64,000 nt of DNA. Source: Nocardia cyriacigeorgica NBRC 100375. Its GTDB lineage: Bacteria; Actinomycetota; Actinomycetes; Mycobacteriales; Mycobacteriaceae. Made by a program: the position numbers and the translations under genes. The notes below the pieces were generated by a model. It made no database searches. It was not told the origin of the DNA and saw nothing but the letters and a program-made list of their open reading frames with translations. The stretch spans positions 18,239 to 82,238 of the forward strand of contig NZ_BAFY01000203.1 of NCBI RefSeq assembly GCF_000308555.1. Reading direction: 5' to 3'. Of the stretch, positions 16,915 through 27,027 are shown piece after piece; within the stretch, counting starts at the first letter, position 1; each line of letters begins with the position of its first letter.

Positions 16915-17703
16915 TCAAACTCCGAATCGCCGGTGTCGCGCAGCGAAATCGCGCAGGGCGCGCAGGAAATCCACCCGCCGGAACTCCGGCCAGTACGCCT
17001 CGGTGAACCAGATCTCCGAATACGCGCTCTGCCACAGCAGGAAACCCGACAGCCGCTGCTCACCGGAGGTGCGGATGACGAGGTCGGGATCGGGCTGGCC
17101 GGAGGTGTAGAGGTGCTGGCCGATGGCGTTGACGGTGATCGACTGCACCAGGTCCTCACCGGTCTCCCCGGCCGCGATCTCCTGGCGCACCAGCGAGCGC
17201 ACCGCGTCGGTGATCTCCTGCCTGCCGCCGTAGCCGACGGCCACGTTGACGTGCACGCCGTTGCGTCCACTGGTGCGTTCGGCGGCGGTGCGCAACCGTT
17301 TGGCGATCAGCTCGGGGAATCCGTCGAGCGAGCCGACCAGCCGCACACTCCAGTTCTGGTCCGGCGCCGACAGTTCCTCGACGACGTCGGTGATCACCTC
17401 GAACAGCGTCTCCAGCTCTTCCGGATCGCGGCGCAGGTTCTCGGTGGACAGCAGGTAGACGGTGACCATCTCGATGCCGGCGGCCTCGCACCAGCCCACC
17501 AGTTCGGCGATTTTCAGCGCACCCACCCGGTGCCCATGGCTGACGTCGGTGAAGCCGTTCTCCCTGGCCCAGCGCCGATTGCCGTCGCACATCACCGCAA
17601 CGTGGCGGGGATGCTGCTTGCCTGCCAGCTGCTTGGCCAGCCGGGCCTCGTAGACGCGATACGGAAAGCCACGCACCCGACTCGGAAACTCCACGGCGTC
17701 CAA
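16915..17703 (-). CDS. uppS: Short-chain Z-isoprenyl diphosphate synthase (Rv1086-like)
   Basis: 262 residues. Cis-prenyltransferase signatures: VMCDGNRRWA (catalytic Asp40), the GHRVGALK helix, YLLSTENLRR and the C-terminal LVIRTSGEQRLSGFLLWQ and SEIWFTEAYWPEF. Length and genomic neighbours match M. tuberculosis Rv1086, which makes omega,E,Z-farnesyl diphosphate rather than the C50 decaprenyl product. It feeds the polyprenyl-phosphate pool for cell-wall synthesis. Product length cannot be fixed from sequence alone, so the symbol denotes the family. Divergent from the hemolysin III gene. Confidence 0.93.
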   Translation of the reverse strand: MDAVEFPSRVRGFPYRVYEARLAKQLAGKQHPRHVAVMCDGNRRWARENGFTDVSHGHRVGALKIAELVGWCEAAGIEMVTVYLLSTENLRRDPEELETLFEVITDVVEELSAPDQNWSVRLVGSLDGFPELIAKRLRTAAERTSGRNGVHVNVAVGYGGRQEITDAVRSLVRQEIAAGETGEDLVQSITVNAIGQHLYTSGQPDPDLVIRTSGEQRLSGFLLWQSAYSEIWFTEAYWPEFRRVDFLRALRDFAARHRRFGV

Positions 17704-17770
17704 CAGTACGCCTCGTCACGTTGTCCGCGGCATCGGCCGCGTTTCCCGGTACAGTGACGATCGGACCGGC

Positions 17771-17790
17771 AACCTACGGTTCCGTAGGTT
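17771..17790. promoter_or_regulatory. Perfect operator-like palindrome upstream of the hemolysin III gene
   Basis: AACCTACGG (17771-17779), TT, CCGTAGGTT (17782-17790): nine-base arms with no mismatch, 28 bases before the start codon and between divergent genes. The size and symmetry fit a TetR-type repressor site. No TetR gene is adjacent, so the regulator would act from elsewhere. Confidence 0.75.
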
Positions 17791-17818
17791 ACTCGCGAGT
17801 TAACTCAGGAGGTAGTTG

Positions 17819-18538
17819 GTGACCGATCCGGTCGACACCACCACCGCGGCCGAGGACGCGGCCGACGAAGCGATCAACCCAGCCGACGCGCTCGCCGCGC
17901 TGGTCAAACCGAGCATGCGCGGCTGGATCCACACCTGGGCCGTCGGAATCGCGGCGATCGGGGTCATCGCGCTGGTCGTCGCCGCGGCCACGGTGTCGAC
18001 CACCGCCGTGTGGTCGACGCTCGTCTACGGCCTCACCGTCTGTCTGCTGTTCGGCGTCAGCGCCGTCTATCACCGCGTCACCTGGCAGACGGTGCGCGCC
18101 CGCATCCGCATGAAACGCGCGGACCATTCGATGATCTTCTTGTTCATCGCGGGCAGCTACACCCCCTTCGCGCTGCTCGGCCTGCCCGGCTCCACCGGAC
18201 GCACGCTGCTGATCGTGGTGTGGGCAGGTGCGCTGGCCGGTGTCGCGTTGAAACTGCTGTGGCCGACCGCACCGCGCTGGGTCGGCGTGCCGCTGTATCT
18301 GCTGCTCGGCTGGGCGATCGTGCCGGTGGCGGGTGAGCTCTACGACAATGTGGGCCTGGCTCCGCTCATCCTGCTGCTGGTCGGTGGCCTCATCTACAGC
18401 GGTGGCGCCATCCTCTACGCCACCAAATGGCCGAATCCGTGGCCGGAAGTGTTCGGTCACCACGAGTTCTTCCACGCCGCGACGGTGCTCGCGGCGCTGG
18501 CGCACTACGTTGCGGTTTGGCTGGTGCTGCTGCGCTGA
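17819..18538 (+). CDS. Hemolysin III (TrhA/YqfA, PAQR) family membrane protein
   Basis: 239 residues from GTG 17819. AGGAGG lies six bases before it and only three before the alternative TTG at 17816. Seven membrane segments are visible after a soluble N-terminus. PAQR metal-site residues appear in GVSAVYHRVTW, RADHSMIFLFIAGSYTPF and the late HHEFFHAATVLAALAHY. The bacterial relatives affect membrane energetics and lipid homeostasis; hemolysis is not established for most. Orthologous in position to M. tuberculosis Rv1085c. Confidence 0.9.
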   Translation: MTDPVDTTTAAEDAADEAINPADALAALVKPSMRGWIHTWAVGIAAIGVIALVVAAATVSTTAVWSTLVYGLTVCLLFGVSAVYHRVTWQTVRARIRMKRADHSMIFLFIAGSYTPFALLGLPGSTGRTLLIVVWAGALAGVALKLLWPTAPRWVGVPLYLLLGWAIVPVAGELYDNVGLAPLILLLVGGLIYSGGAILYATKWPNPWPEVFGHHEFFHAATVLAALAHYVAVWLVLLR

Positions 18539-18614
18539 CCGCCTCCGGCGTTCTATGCTGCTCGTTCGTGTCAGTCGCTGCCGCAATGAGCACCGCGCAG
18601 CCCGAGCGCACGCC

Positions 18615-20198
18615 ATGATCACCCGTCTGGTGGTCTGGGCGCTCCGGGCGCGCTGGGGTCTGGCCGCGGTCGTGATCACCTGCAATCTCAGCGGTCTGGC
18701 CGTCATCGTCACCCAGCTGTGGCTCGGCGGGTTCTTCGACCGGCTCGGCCCCGACATCCTGCGCGCGCTCGCCGTCGTCGCGGTCTACCCCGCCATCGGT
18801 TTCGGTGTCGGCATCGGCTTGGCCATCCGCGACCGCACCGTCTATTTCGCCTGGCTCGACCAGACCCGCAAACCCACGCCCGACGAGGCCAGGCGGTTAC
18901 TGCGGCTGCCGATCGCGATCACCACCCGCGCACTGGCGCTGTGGTTGCCCGGCGTGATCATCGCCTCGATCGTGCTCGCCGAAGTGACCGAGCAGGACGA
19001 CTTGGCGGTGATGGCGTCGATGTTCGTCATCGGCGGCCTGGAGTCGGCCGGGCTCACCTTCCTGATCGTGGACCGGCTGATCCGCCCGACCATCCCGATC
19101 GTGGCCGGGGTGCTCGGTGCGACCATGCACTGGAGCTCGACGGTGTTCGTCCGGGTGGTGCTCACCTGGGCGGTGTCGGGGGCGATGCCGCTGTCGATGT
19201 TGATCGTGGTGCTGGCCGATCCGGTGTCGGGGCCCTCCGATCGCATCCGCACCGGAATCTATGTGGCCGCGCTGGGCATCGTCGTCGGCGCGCTCGCCAC
19301 CGCGACCCTGGCTCGCGCGGTGGCCGCCCCGATGCGGAAACTCCGCTTCGCGCTGGACCGGATCACCCACGGCGACCTCGAGGTGCGGGTGTCGGTGAAC
19401 AGCGCCAGCGAAATCGGCCGGCTCGAGCATTCGGTCAATCAACTGGCGGCCGCGCTGCGCGAGCGGACCAGGATGCGCGATGTGTTCGGCAGGCACGTCG
19501 GTGACGAGGTGGCCGAGCGGGCGCTGGCCGGCGGGGTTGACCTGACCGGCGATGTGCGCGTGGTGTCGGCGTTGTTCGTCGACGTGACCGGTTCGGTGGA
19601 GATCTCCACCGGCCTGCCGCCGCAGGAGTTCGTGGCCAAGCTCAATCGGCTGCTCTCGATCGTGGTCGCCGCGACCGAGGACAACAACGGGCTGGTCAAC
19701 AAGTTCGAAGGCGATGCCGCGCTGTGCATCTTCGGAGCGCCGATCGCCTTGCGCGACAACGCCACCCCCGCCCTGCGGGCCGCCCGCCGGATCCGGGACG
19801 AGGTGCTGGCCACCGGTGAGCTCGACATCGGCATCGGGGTCGCGCGCGGGCAGGTGTTCGCCGGTGACGTCGGCACCGACACCCGGCTGGAGTTCACCGT
19901 CATCGGCGACGCCGTCAACGAGGCCGCCCGGCTCACCACCGCGGCCAAGGCCGTGCATCGCCGGATCCTGGTGAGCGAATCGGTCATCGAGGCCGCCGCA
20001 CCGCACGAACGCGCCACATGGGAGCCCTATGGGGAGCTGCCGCTGCGCGGGATGAGCGACCCGACACCGTCGTGGACCGATCTGCCGCAGGATGAGTCGA
20101 CACCGCCGGATCAGGTGGCCGACGAGGGCACCACCATCGTCGAACCTCCGCGCCCGGCGCCCGCCCCCACTCGCGACCCGGCCGCCGGACCTGCCTGA
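18615..20198 (+). CDS. Membrane adenylate cyclase, six-helix + HAMP + class III catalytic domain
   Basis: 527 residues. Six hydrophobic segments (about 1-230) lead to a HAMP linker (RAVAAPMRKLRFALDRITHG) and a class III cyclase domain. Metal aspartates are Asp323 (LFVDVTGS) and Asp367 (KFEGDAALC), substrate residues are Lys363 and Asp432, and transition-state Asn435 and Arg439 lie in VNEAARL, so the site looks complete for ATP to cAMP. The plan matches the M. tuberculosis Rv1318c/Rv1319c/Rv1320c/Rv3645 group. The C-terminus ends in a Pro/Ala-rich tail. ATG 18615 was chosen; an upstream ATG at 18555 would add 20 residues. It is absent from the M. tuberculosis version of this locus. Confidence 0.9.
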   Translation: MITRLVVWALRARWGLAAVVITCNLSGLAVIVTQLWLGGFFDRLGPDILRALAVVAVYPAIGFGVGIGLAIRDRTVYFAWLDQTRKPTPDEARRLLRLPIAITTRALALWLPGVIIASIVLAEVTEQDDLAVMASMFVIGGLESAGLTFLIVDRLIRPTIPIVAGVLGATMHWSSTVFVRVVLTWAVSGAMPLSMLIVVLADPVSGPSDRIRTGIYVAALGIVVGALATATLARAVAAPMRKLRFALDRITHGDLEVRVSVNSASEIGRLEHSVNQLAAALRERTRMRDVFGRHVGDEVAERALAGGVDLTGDVRVVSALFVDVTGSVEISTGLPPQEFVAKLNRLLSIVVAATEDNNGLVNKFEGDAALCIFGAPIALRDNATPALRAARRIRDEVLATGELDIGIGVARGQVFAGDVGTDTRLEFTVIGDAVNEAARLTTAAKAVHRRILVSESVIEAAAPHERATWEPYGELPLRGMSDPTPSWTDLPQDESTPPDQVADEGTTIVEPPRPAPAPTRDPAAGPA

Positions 20199-20268
20199 AC
20201 CGGGAGCCGGCACGCACGAAACGGTAGCCGGACGCCCACGGTTCATGTTGTGAGAGGAGACTTCAGGG

Positions 20269-20436
20269 ATGAATCGTCAATCACCACCCGCGAGTTTGTT
20301 CAGTCACCTCGATGAAACCACCCCTACCGCCGCCTCGGCCGAGGACGGCGCCGCCGTCGCACCGGTGTTCAGCAGCGCGGGCACCGGCTCCGCGCCGACC
20401 GATGAAGCCGGCGCCCCCGCCGGCGGTGATCGATGA
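20269..20436 (+). CDS. 55-codon micro-ORF translationally coupled to the PatA-like gene
   Basis: ATG 20269 to TGA 20436. The stop overlaps the next ATG in the sequence ATGA (20433-20436). The translation begins MNRQSPPASLFSHLDE and continues Ala/Gly/Ser/Thr-rich to GGDR; it has no membrane segment or cysteine. GAGGAG lies about nine bases upstream of the start. The overlap, ribosome site and same-strand position suggest a real small protein or a leader that sets translation of the acyltransferase. I do not recognise it. Composition is weak evidence at this length. Confidence 0.6.
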   Translation: MNRQSPPASLFSHLDETTPTAASAEDGAAVAPVFSSAGTGSAPTDEAGAPAGGDR

Positions 20437-21338
20437 ACCTGAAAGCCACGGCCGTGGACCTCGGGTACGCGGCGGGCTGGGGGCTGGTGCGGGCGCTACC
20501 GCAGCGGTGGGCGTTTGCCCTGTTCGACCGCGCGGCCGCTCGGTCGGTCCGTGACGGGAGCCCGGATCAGTTGCGGCGCAACCTGGCTCGGGTCCTCGGC
20601 ACCACGCCGGACCAGGTGCCCGACGAGCTGATGCGCGCGAGCATGCGCTCCTACGCCCGCTATTGGTGCGAGGCGTTCCGGCTGCCGTCGATGGATCCGG
20701 TCGCGGTAGCCGACATCATCGAATCCTCCGCCACCGGGCTCGAGCACGTGCGCGCCGCGGTCGACAGCGGTAGCGGCGCGGTGCTGGCGCTGCCGCACAG
20801 CGGCAACTGGGATCTGGCGGGACTATGGGTGGTGCAGCGGATCGGTGCGCCGACCGTGGTCGCCGAGCGGCTGAAGCCGGAATCGCTGTTCCGTCGGTTC
20901 GTGCGCTTCCGCGAGGGGCTAGGTTTCGAGATCATCCCGCTCACCGGCGGTACGACCCCGCCGTTCACGCAGCTGACCGAGCGGATCCGGCAGGGGCGCG
21001 TGGTGTGCCTGCTCGGTGAGCGTGACCTGTCCGGCAAGGGTGTGCCGGTCACCTTCTTCGGCGAACCGGCCCACATGCCTGCGGGCCCGGCGCGTCTGGC
21101 GATCGACACCGGTGCGCCGCTGCTCCCCGTGCACTGCTGGTTCACCCCTGACGGCTGGGGATTCAGCGTCGGCGCCCCGATCGACACCACCGGCGGTGTG
21201 CAGTCCACCACCCAAGCCCTGGCCGACGCCTTCGCCACCGCCATCGCCGCCCACCCGGCCGACTGGCACATGCTGCAACCGTTGTGGACGGCCGATCACC
21301 GGGCACGGGAGCAAGCGCGGAAGTCGCAGGCGCGCTGA
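20433..21338 (+). CDS. Phosphatidylinositol-mannoside acyltransferase-like protein (PatA family)
   Basis: 301 residues. The acyltransferase dyad is visible: His122 in LPHSGNWDLAG (H-x4-D with Asp127) and Glu196 in LLGERDLSGKG. VVAERLKPESLFRRF and AHPADWHMLQPLW are very close to PatA (Rv2611c) as I recall it. PatA transfers a palmitoyl chain to the mannose of PIM1/PIM2 at the inner membrane face. PatA normally sits with pgsA and pimA, neither of which is here, so this may be a second, specialised copy. It overlaps the micro-ORF and follows the cyclase gene. Confidence 0.85.
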   Translation: MNLKATAVDLGYAAGWGLVRALPQRWAFALFDRAAARSVRDGSPDQLRRNLARVLGTTPDQVPDELMRASMRSYARYWCEAFRLPSMDPVAVADIIESSATGLEHVRAAVDSGSGAVLALPHSGNWDLAGLWVVQRIGAPTVVAERLKPESLFRRFVRFREGLGFEIIPLTGGTTPPFTQLTERIRQGRVVCLLGERDLSGKGVPVTFFGEPAHMPAGPARLAIDTGAPLLPVHCWFTPDGWGFSVGAPIDTTGGVQSTTQALADAFATAIAAHPADWHMLQPLWTADHRAREQARKSQAR

Positions 21339-21364
21339 GGGGCGGCAACCGCTGCGGGGACGAC

Positions 21365-21385
21365 ATCCGCCCCGTGCGGGCGGAT
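21365..21385. terminator. Weak terminator-like hairpin
   Basis: Arms ATCCGCCC (21365-21372) and GGGCGGAT (21378-21385) with a five-base loop, between the convergent PatA-like and DUF255 genes. No T-run follows. Confidence 0.4.
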
Positions 21386-21512
21386 CATCGCGTGTGCGCA
21401 TCCGCCGCGGAGGGCGGTCCACTGACCGGTGCCTCGGCTCCGGGAGCGAACGGCACGCAGCCGTTCCGCAGCCGCGCCGGCGCGCCGAAAGCAATGTCGA
21501 TGGGCAGCCGGA

Positions 21513-23546
<2,034 letters not shown>

Positions 23547-23632
23547 AGTGCCAGCCTTCCACACCTGGACCCTGCAAAACACGGTCCACTCCCCGCACCG
23601 GAGCGCAGGATTGCAGCGTGTGTGATACATTT

Positions 23633-23643
23633 TTGTGACACAA
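23633..23643. promoter_or_regulatory. Operator-like palindrome before the antitoxin gene
   Basis: TTGTG-A-CACAA lies seven bases before the antitoxin ATG in a locally AT-rich stretch. Toxin-antitoxin pairs are usually autorepressed through such sites. Confidence 0.5.
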
Positions 23644-23650
23644 TCAGAGC

Positions 23651-23950
23651 ATGACCGCCATTCCGATTCGCGAACTGTCGCATCACACCGCACGGACGTT
23701 GGCACTGGTCAAGGCGGGTGAGACAGTCGACATCACCGAGCGCGGAACGATCATCGGCCGAATTGTGCCGGTCGATCCGACGCGTGACGCACGGGCTCGC
23801 CTGACGGCCGAAGGGCGAATGCGCCCCGCATCCAGGGGCCGCGCAGATCTACTCGCCGATATTCGCCGCCGAGCCGATCCGGCAGCCGCCGACGACCCGA
23901 CCGGCGTCAGCGCGGCATTGCAGCAACTGCGCGACGGCGAGCGGTACTGA
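23651..23950 (+). CDS. Type II antitoxin, Phd/YefM-VapB type
   Basis: 99 residues. The N-terminus IPIRELSHHTARTLALVKAG followed by 'VDITERGTIIGRIVP' is the Phd/YefM DNA-binding fold, and the C-terminal half is an Arg/Ala-rich tail expected to wrap around the toxin. The stop overlaps the toxin start by one base (TGATG). Expected to neutralise the PIN toxin and, with it, repress the operon through the upstream palindrome. Confidence 0.9.
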   Translation: MTAIPIRELSHHTARTLALVKAGETVDITERGTIIGRIVPVDPTRDARARLTAEGRMRPASRGRADLLADIRRRADPAAADDPTGVSAALQQLRDGERY

Positions 23951-24342
23951 TGCTCTACCTGGACACCAGCGCACTGGTCAAACTGGTCCACCCGGAAGCC
24001 GAGACCGACGCACTCTTGCGCTGGCTCGAGGAACGACCCGACCTGCCCTGGGTGGCGTCCGCTCTCGTCGAGGTCGAACTGGTCCGTGCCGTGCGGATGG
24101 CCGAACCAGCGGACCTCATTCACATCCCCGCCGTTCTCGCACGACTCGACATGGTGGAAATCGATGGCATCGTCCGAGCGAACGCAGCCGCGATTTCACC
24201 GGCAAACGTGCGCAGTCTGGACGCGATACATCTCGCCACAGCTCTCGAACTGGCCACAGACCTCACCGGCCTGGTCGCATATGACAAGCGCCTGGGCGAG
24301 GCCGCCGAAGCCGCCGGCTTGACCTGGATCGCACCGCGTTAG
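23950..24342 (+). CDS. VapC-type PIN-domain ribonuclease toxin
   Basis: 130 residues. The PIN-domain acidic set is complete: Asp5 in MLYLDTSALVKL, Glu43 in VEVELVRAV, Asp91 in SLDAIHLATAL and Asp112 in VAYDKRL. It predicts a Mg-dependent endoribonuclease that cleaves tRNA or rRNA when not bound by the antitoxin. The pair begins one of the accessory blocks that interrupt the backbone shared with M. tuberculosis. RNA target unknown. Confidence 0.93.
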   Translation: MLYLDTSALVKLVHPEAETDALLRWLEERPDLPWVASALVEVELVRAVRMAEPADLIHIPAVLARLDMVEIDGIVRANAAAISPANVRSLDAIHLATALELATDLTGLVAYDKRLGEAAEAAGLTWIAPR

Positions 24343-24676
24343 AACTGCGGCGGCAATCGACGTCCAGCCCAGCCACATTGCCCGTCAACGCAGCCGGTCG
24401 GCAATGCACCTGCGTCAACAGGTCAGCAACCCCGAACCATCACATCGCACCAGCGCAGGAGACCCCGCACCGCTACCTGTGCCGGCGCGTCGGCATACCC
24501 AGCGATCCGCCCCCGCCGTACGCAAGTGCGCACTCCCCATCTGCGGGAAATCGCGCGCCCCGAATGGGAAACTGGATACGTCATAGTCCGTCGCCGCGCC
24601 CGCGGCGATCGGATGTGGTTACCGGTCAGCACACCGGCCTCACCCGATAGGCGGTCATGGCGAGCAGGACAGCGCG
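24343..24676. other. Intergenic stretch without recognisable gene
   Basis: 334 bases between the toxin gene and the 603-residue gene. GC is somewhat lower than in neighbours. I found no convincing hairpin, tRNA or conserved small ORF. Confidence 0.5.
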
Positions 24677-26488
24677 ATGAGCCGGCCGTCACCCCTCGAC
24701 CTCGCCGAAATGCGCGCCATGGTGGCCCGCCTGGAACGCGTGATCGCCGAAGCCACCGACACCGTCGCCGAACTGAAAGCGGCCATCGCCGCCGCCGAAG
24801 CCTCACCGGCGAGCGTCACCGCTGCCCCTGCGGCGAACCCGCTCGTGGACGCCGCCACCCCCGCACCCGATCGTCCGCCGCGCCCGACCCCCTGGTCCAA
24901 GCGAAGACCCGCCGCGACAGCAGCGGGACACGCCGCTCATCCGACCGTGCCGGCAACCGCCGCGTCCCGTGCGCGCAACACGACGACCAGCGGCGCCCGT
25001 GCGGCAAAACCGCAACCGGCGACCCGCGATACCGCAGCCGCGAGTGCCGCGGACATACGTCCCGGCGGCCACCGCGCGACCACACCCCCTCCGCAGACCA
25101 CTGTCGCCGCAGCGCCGCTCCACTCCCGGCCCGGCGATCTCCGCAAGGCCGCCGAGCCCGGCCTCTCCACGCCCGACCGCCCCCGCCCGGTCGCACCGCG
25201 CCCTGCCACCGCCGACCCCGCATCACCAAGCACCGCGAGTCGACATCCCGGCACCCGCACGACCCGGCCCCAACCCACTGACGTTGTCGCCTCACCACCA
25301 GCCACCGCACTCGAGCGACCGAGGCCCGACACCACAGACCCCGCCACCGGCTCCGGCGACACAGCACCCGACCGCGCTCGCCGCCCTGCGCCGCCGCCAT
25401 CGATATCGCCTCTCGGACCCGGCCTGTCCGCGGCGGGCCAGAATTCCGGCGGCACTCGGACACCGAACAACCCGAACGAGTCCCCCGGCACTGAGAGTGC
25501 AGCGTCCGGCCCGTCCGCGCTGGACGGCTTGCCGGAAGCGCTGCGATCCCTTCGCGTGCCAACGGTCGGCCGTCCGCAGGGTGGGGCCGGCCGGGCACCA
25601 GGAGCGGGACCGGGCTCGCCCGGGGCCGAATATCACCCGGCGAGTGCTGCACCGTCAGCCGCGCGGCAGGCTCCCACGCAACCGCCGAGTGCGCAACCGG
25701 CTGCCGCGGACCCAGCCGCCACTCGACCGGCTTTCGCCCAACCAGCAGCCGCCGAGCCCGCTGCCAGCCAACCGCCTGCTCCCGACCAACCACTCGCCGC
25801 CGAACCCCCTGCCACACAACGGCCGGCCGCTCGCCGAACGGCCGGCCAACGACTCACCACCGCACAGCTCGATCAGTCGCCCCGCTCCGATGGGCACCCT
25901 CTGCTGGCCGAGCTGGCGGAGCGGCACGGGCTGACGTTGGTCGGCTTCGACGATGCACCACTCGATGCTTCCAACGCACGTGAGTTCGCCGAAGCGGTCG
26001 GCGACATGCTCACCAGATATCCGATCACGTTGCAGGGCATCGAGATTCGCTCTCCTGCCGGTGCCGCGCCGCCGCGCACGCTCGGCGCGGCCGCGCTGCC
26101 TCGAGCGGACCCCGCGCCGCTGTGGTTGATCCTCGACAGCACCGCGCTGGTGCCCCGGCAGCCGGCGGCCCCACGTTCCCGGAAGTGGCTGCGCGGGCGT
26201 CGTATTGCCGATCGCGCGGTGTACACGGCGGTGGTCCGGGCCTACGGCTGCGCCCTCGACGCGGCGGGTAACTTCCGTGCCCGTCAGCAAGCTCAGCGAC
26301 TATTGGTCACCGAATCCCTGCGCGGCGGACCGGATCTCGCATTCAGCCCGCTGAACCCGGCTCAGGCCCTGGTGGACGCATTCACCGACGTCGTGTTGCA
26401 CGACCGCGGCGCGGGCAGGCAGGCCAAGGCGTTGCACGACCTGCTGGTGACGATGGTGCGACCGGATAACTCCGAGGTCACGCCCTGA
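24677..26488 (+). CDS. Pro/Ala-rich protein with N-terminal coiled coil and a degenerate zincin-like C-terminal domain
   Basis: 603 residues. Residues about 5-45 form a coiled coil (LDLAEMRAMVARLERVIAEA). About 50-390 are low complexity, rich in Pro, Ala, Thr and Arg. About 395-603 are folded: HPLLAELAERHGLTLVGFD, FAEAVGDMLTRYPITLQGIE, then VVRAYGCALDAAG. The layout recalls zincin-like metallopeptidases of actinobacteria and their phages, whose helix reads HEFGHALD. Here Arg521, Ala522 and Cys525 would replace the His-Glu and second His, so the domain should not bind zinc. No signal peptide. Function unknown. That the frame is coding is supported by the well-formed C-terminal domain; the family assignment is tentative. 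Confidence 0.65.
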   Translation: MSRPSPLDLAEMRAMVARLERVIAEATDTVAELKAAIAAAEASPASVTAAPAANPLVDAATPAPDRPPRPTPWSKRRPAATAAGHAAHPTVPATAASRARNTTTSGARAAKPQPATRDTAAASAADIRPGGHRATTPPPQTTVAAAPLHSRPGDLRKAAEPGLSTPDRPRPVAPRPATADPASPSTASRHPGTRTTRPQPTDVVASPPATALERPRPDTTDPATGSGDTAPDRARRPAPPPSISPLGPGLSAAGQNSGGTRTPNNPNESPGTESAASGPSALDGLPEALRSLRVPTVGRPQGGAGRAPGAGPGSPGAEYHPASAAPSAARQAPTQPPSAQPAAADPAATRPAFAQPAAAEPAASQPPAPDQPLAAEPPATQRPAARRTAGQRLTTAQLDQSPRSDGHPLLAELAERHGLTLVGFDDAPLDASNAREFAEAVGDMLTRYPITLQGIEIRSPAGAAPPRTLGAAALPRADPAPLWLILDSTALVPRQPAAPRSRKWLRGRRIADRAVYTAVVRAYGCALDAAGNFRARQQAQRLLVTESLRGGPDLAFSPLNPAQALVDAFTDVVLHDRGAGRQAKALHDLLVTMVRPDNSEVTP

Positions 26489-26516
26489 CCTGCTGGTGGC
26501 CGCAGACGCATGGGCG

Positions 26517-26873
26517 CTATCGGCCGGTCGCGGCGATCGTCAACACCAGCGACGCGGCGGCAAGCACCAAATAGAACCCCGGATACATCAGATCGGAGTA
26601 GCCGCGGGCGCGGGCGAGCGTGGCTACCGCGCCGATGAAGTACAGCACCAGGCCGGCCGCTGCGGCAGCGCCCAGAGCCGGAACAGCCACACCCGCGAGC
26701 AACCCGAGCGCTCCGGCGAGTTTCACCAGGCCCAGCGGAATGATCCACGTGTGGGGAACTCCGTACTTGGTCATGTTGTCGAGCGTCCACCGGTTTCTCG
26801 CGAGGTCGGAGGCGGCCGCCACGAGGGTGGCGAGCGCGGTGACGATCAGGGTGGTGGCCGTTGCGATGAACAT
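26517..26873 (-). CDS. DoxX-like small integral membrane protein
   Basis: 118 residues from ATG 26873. A preceding ATG at 26876 is too close to the GGGAGG ribosome site. Four hydrophobic segments (FIATATTLIVTALATLVAAA, 'WIIPLGLVKLAGALGLLAG', 'GAAAAAGLVLYFIGAVATLA' and 'PGFYLVLAAASLVLTIA') fit the DoxX_2 family. Relatives function in redox balance at the membrane or have no known role. Convergent with the 603-residue gene. Confidence 0.8.
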   Translation of the reverse strand: MFIATATTLIVTALATLVAAASDLARNRWTLDNMTKYGVPHTWIIPLGLVKLAGALGLLAGVAVPALGAAAAAGLVLYFIGAVATLARARGYSDLMYPGFYLVLAAASLVLTIAATGR

Positions 26874-26981
26874 CATTCCTCCCGCGGGGTGCGGCTGTTG
26901 TCGCAGGATGGACGAGGCGCACCGGCACAATGTGATGGCCTCCGAACGTTGCGTTCATCACCCTCGACCGCGGTAAATGTC

Positions 26982-27019
26982 CGCACCGCCGGACGAACCC
27001 CTCGTCGTCCGGCGGTGCG
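26982..27019. terminator. Strong terminator hairpin
   Basis: 15-bp perfect stem (CGCACCGCCGGACGA at 26982-26996, complement at 27005-27019) with an eight-base loop, just beyond the stop of the VOC gene at 27028 on the minus strand. Confidence 0.85.
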
Positions 27020-27027
27020 CACGGGGT

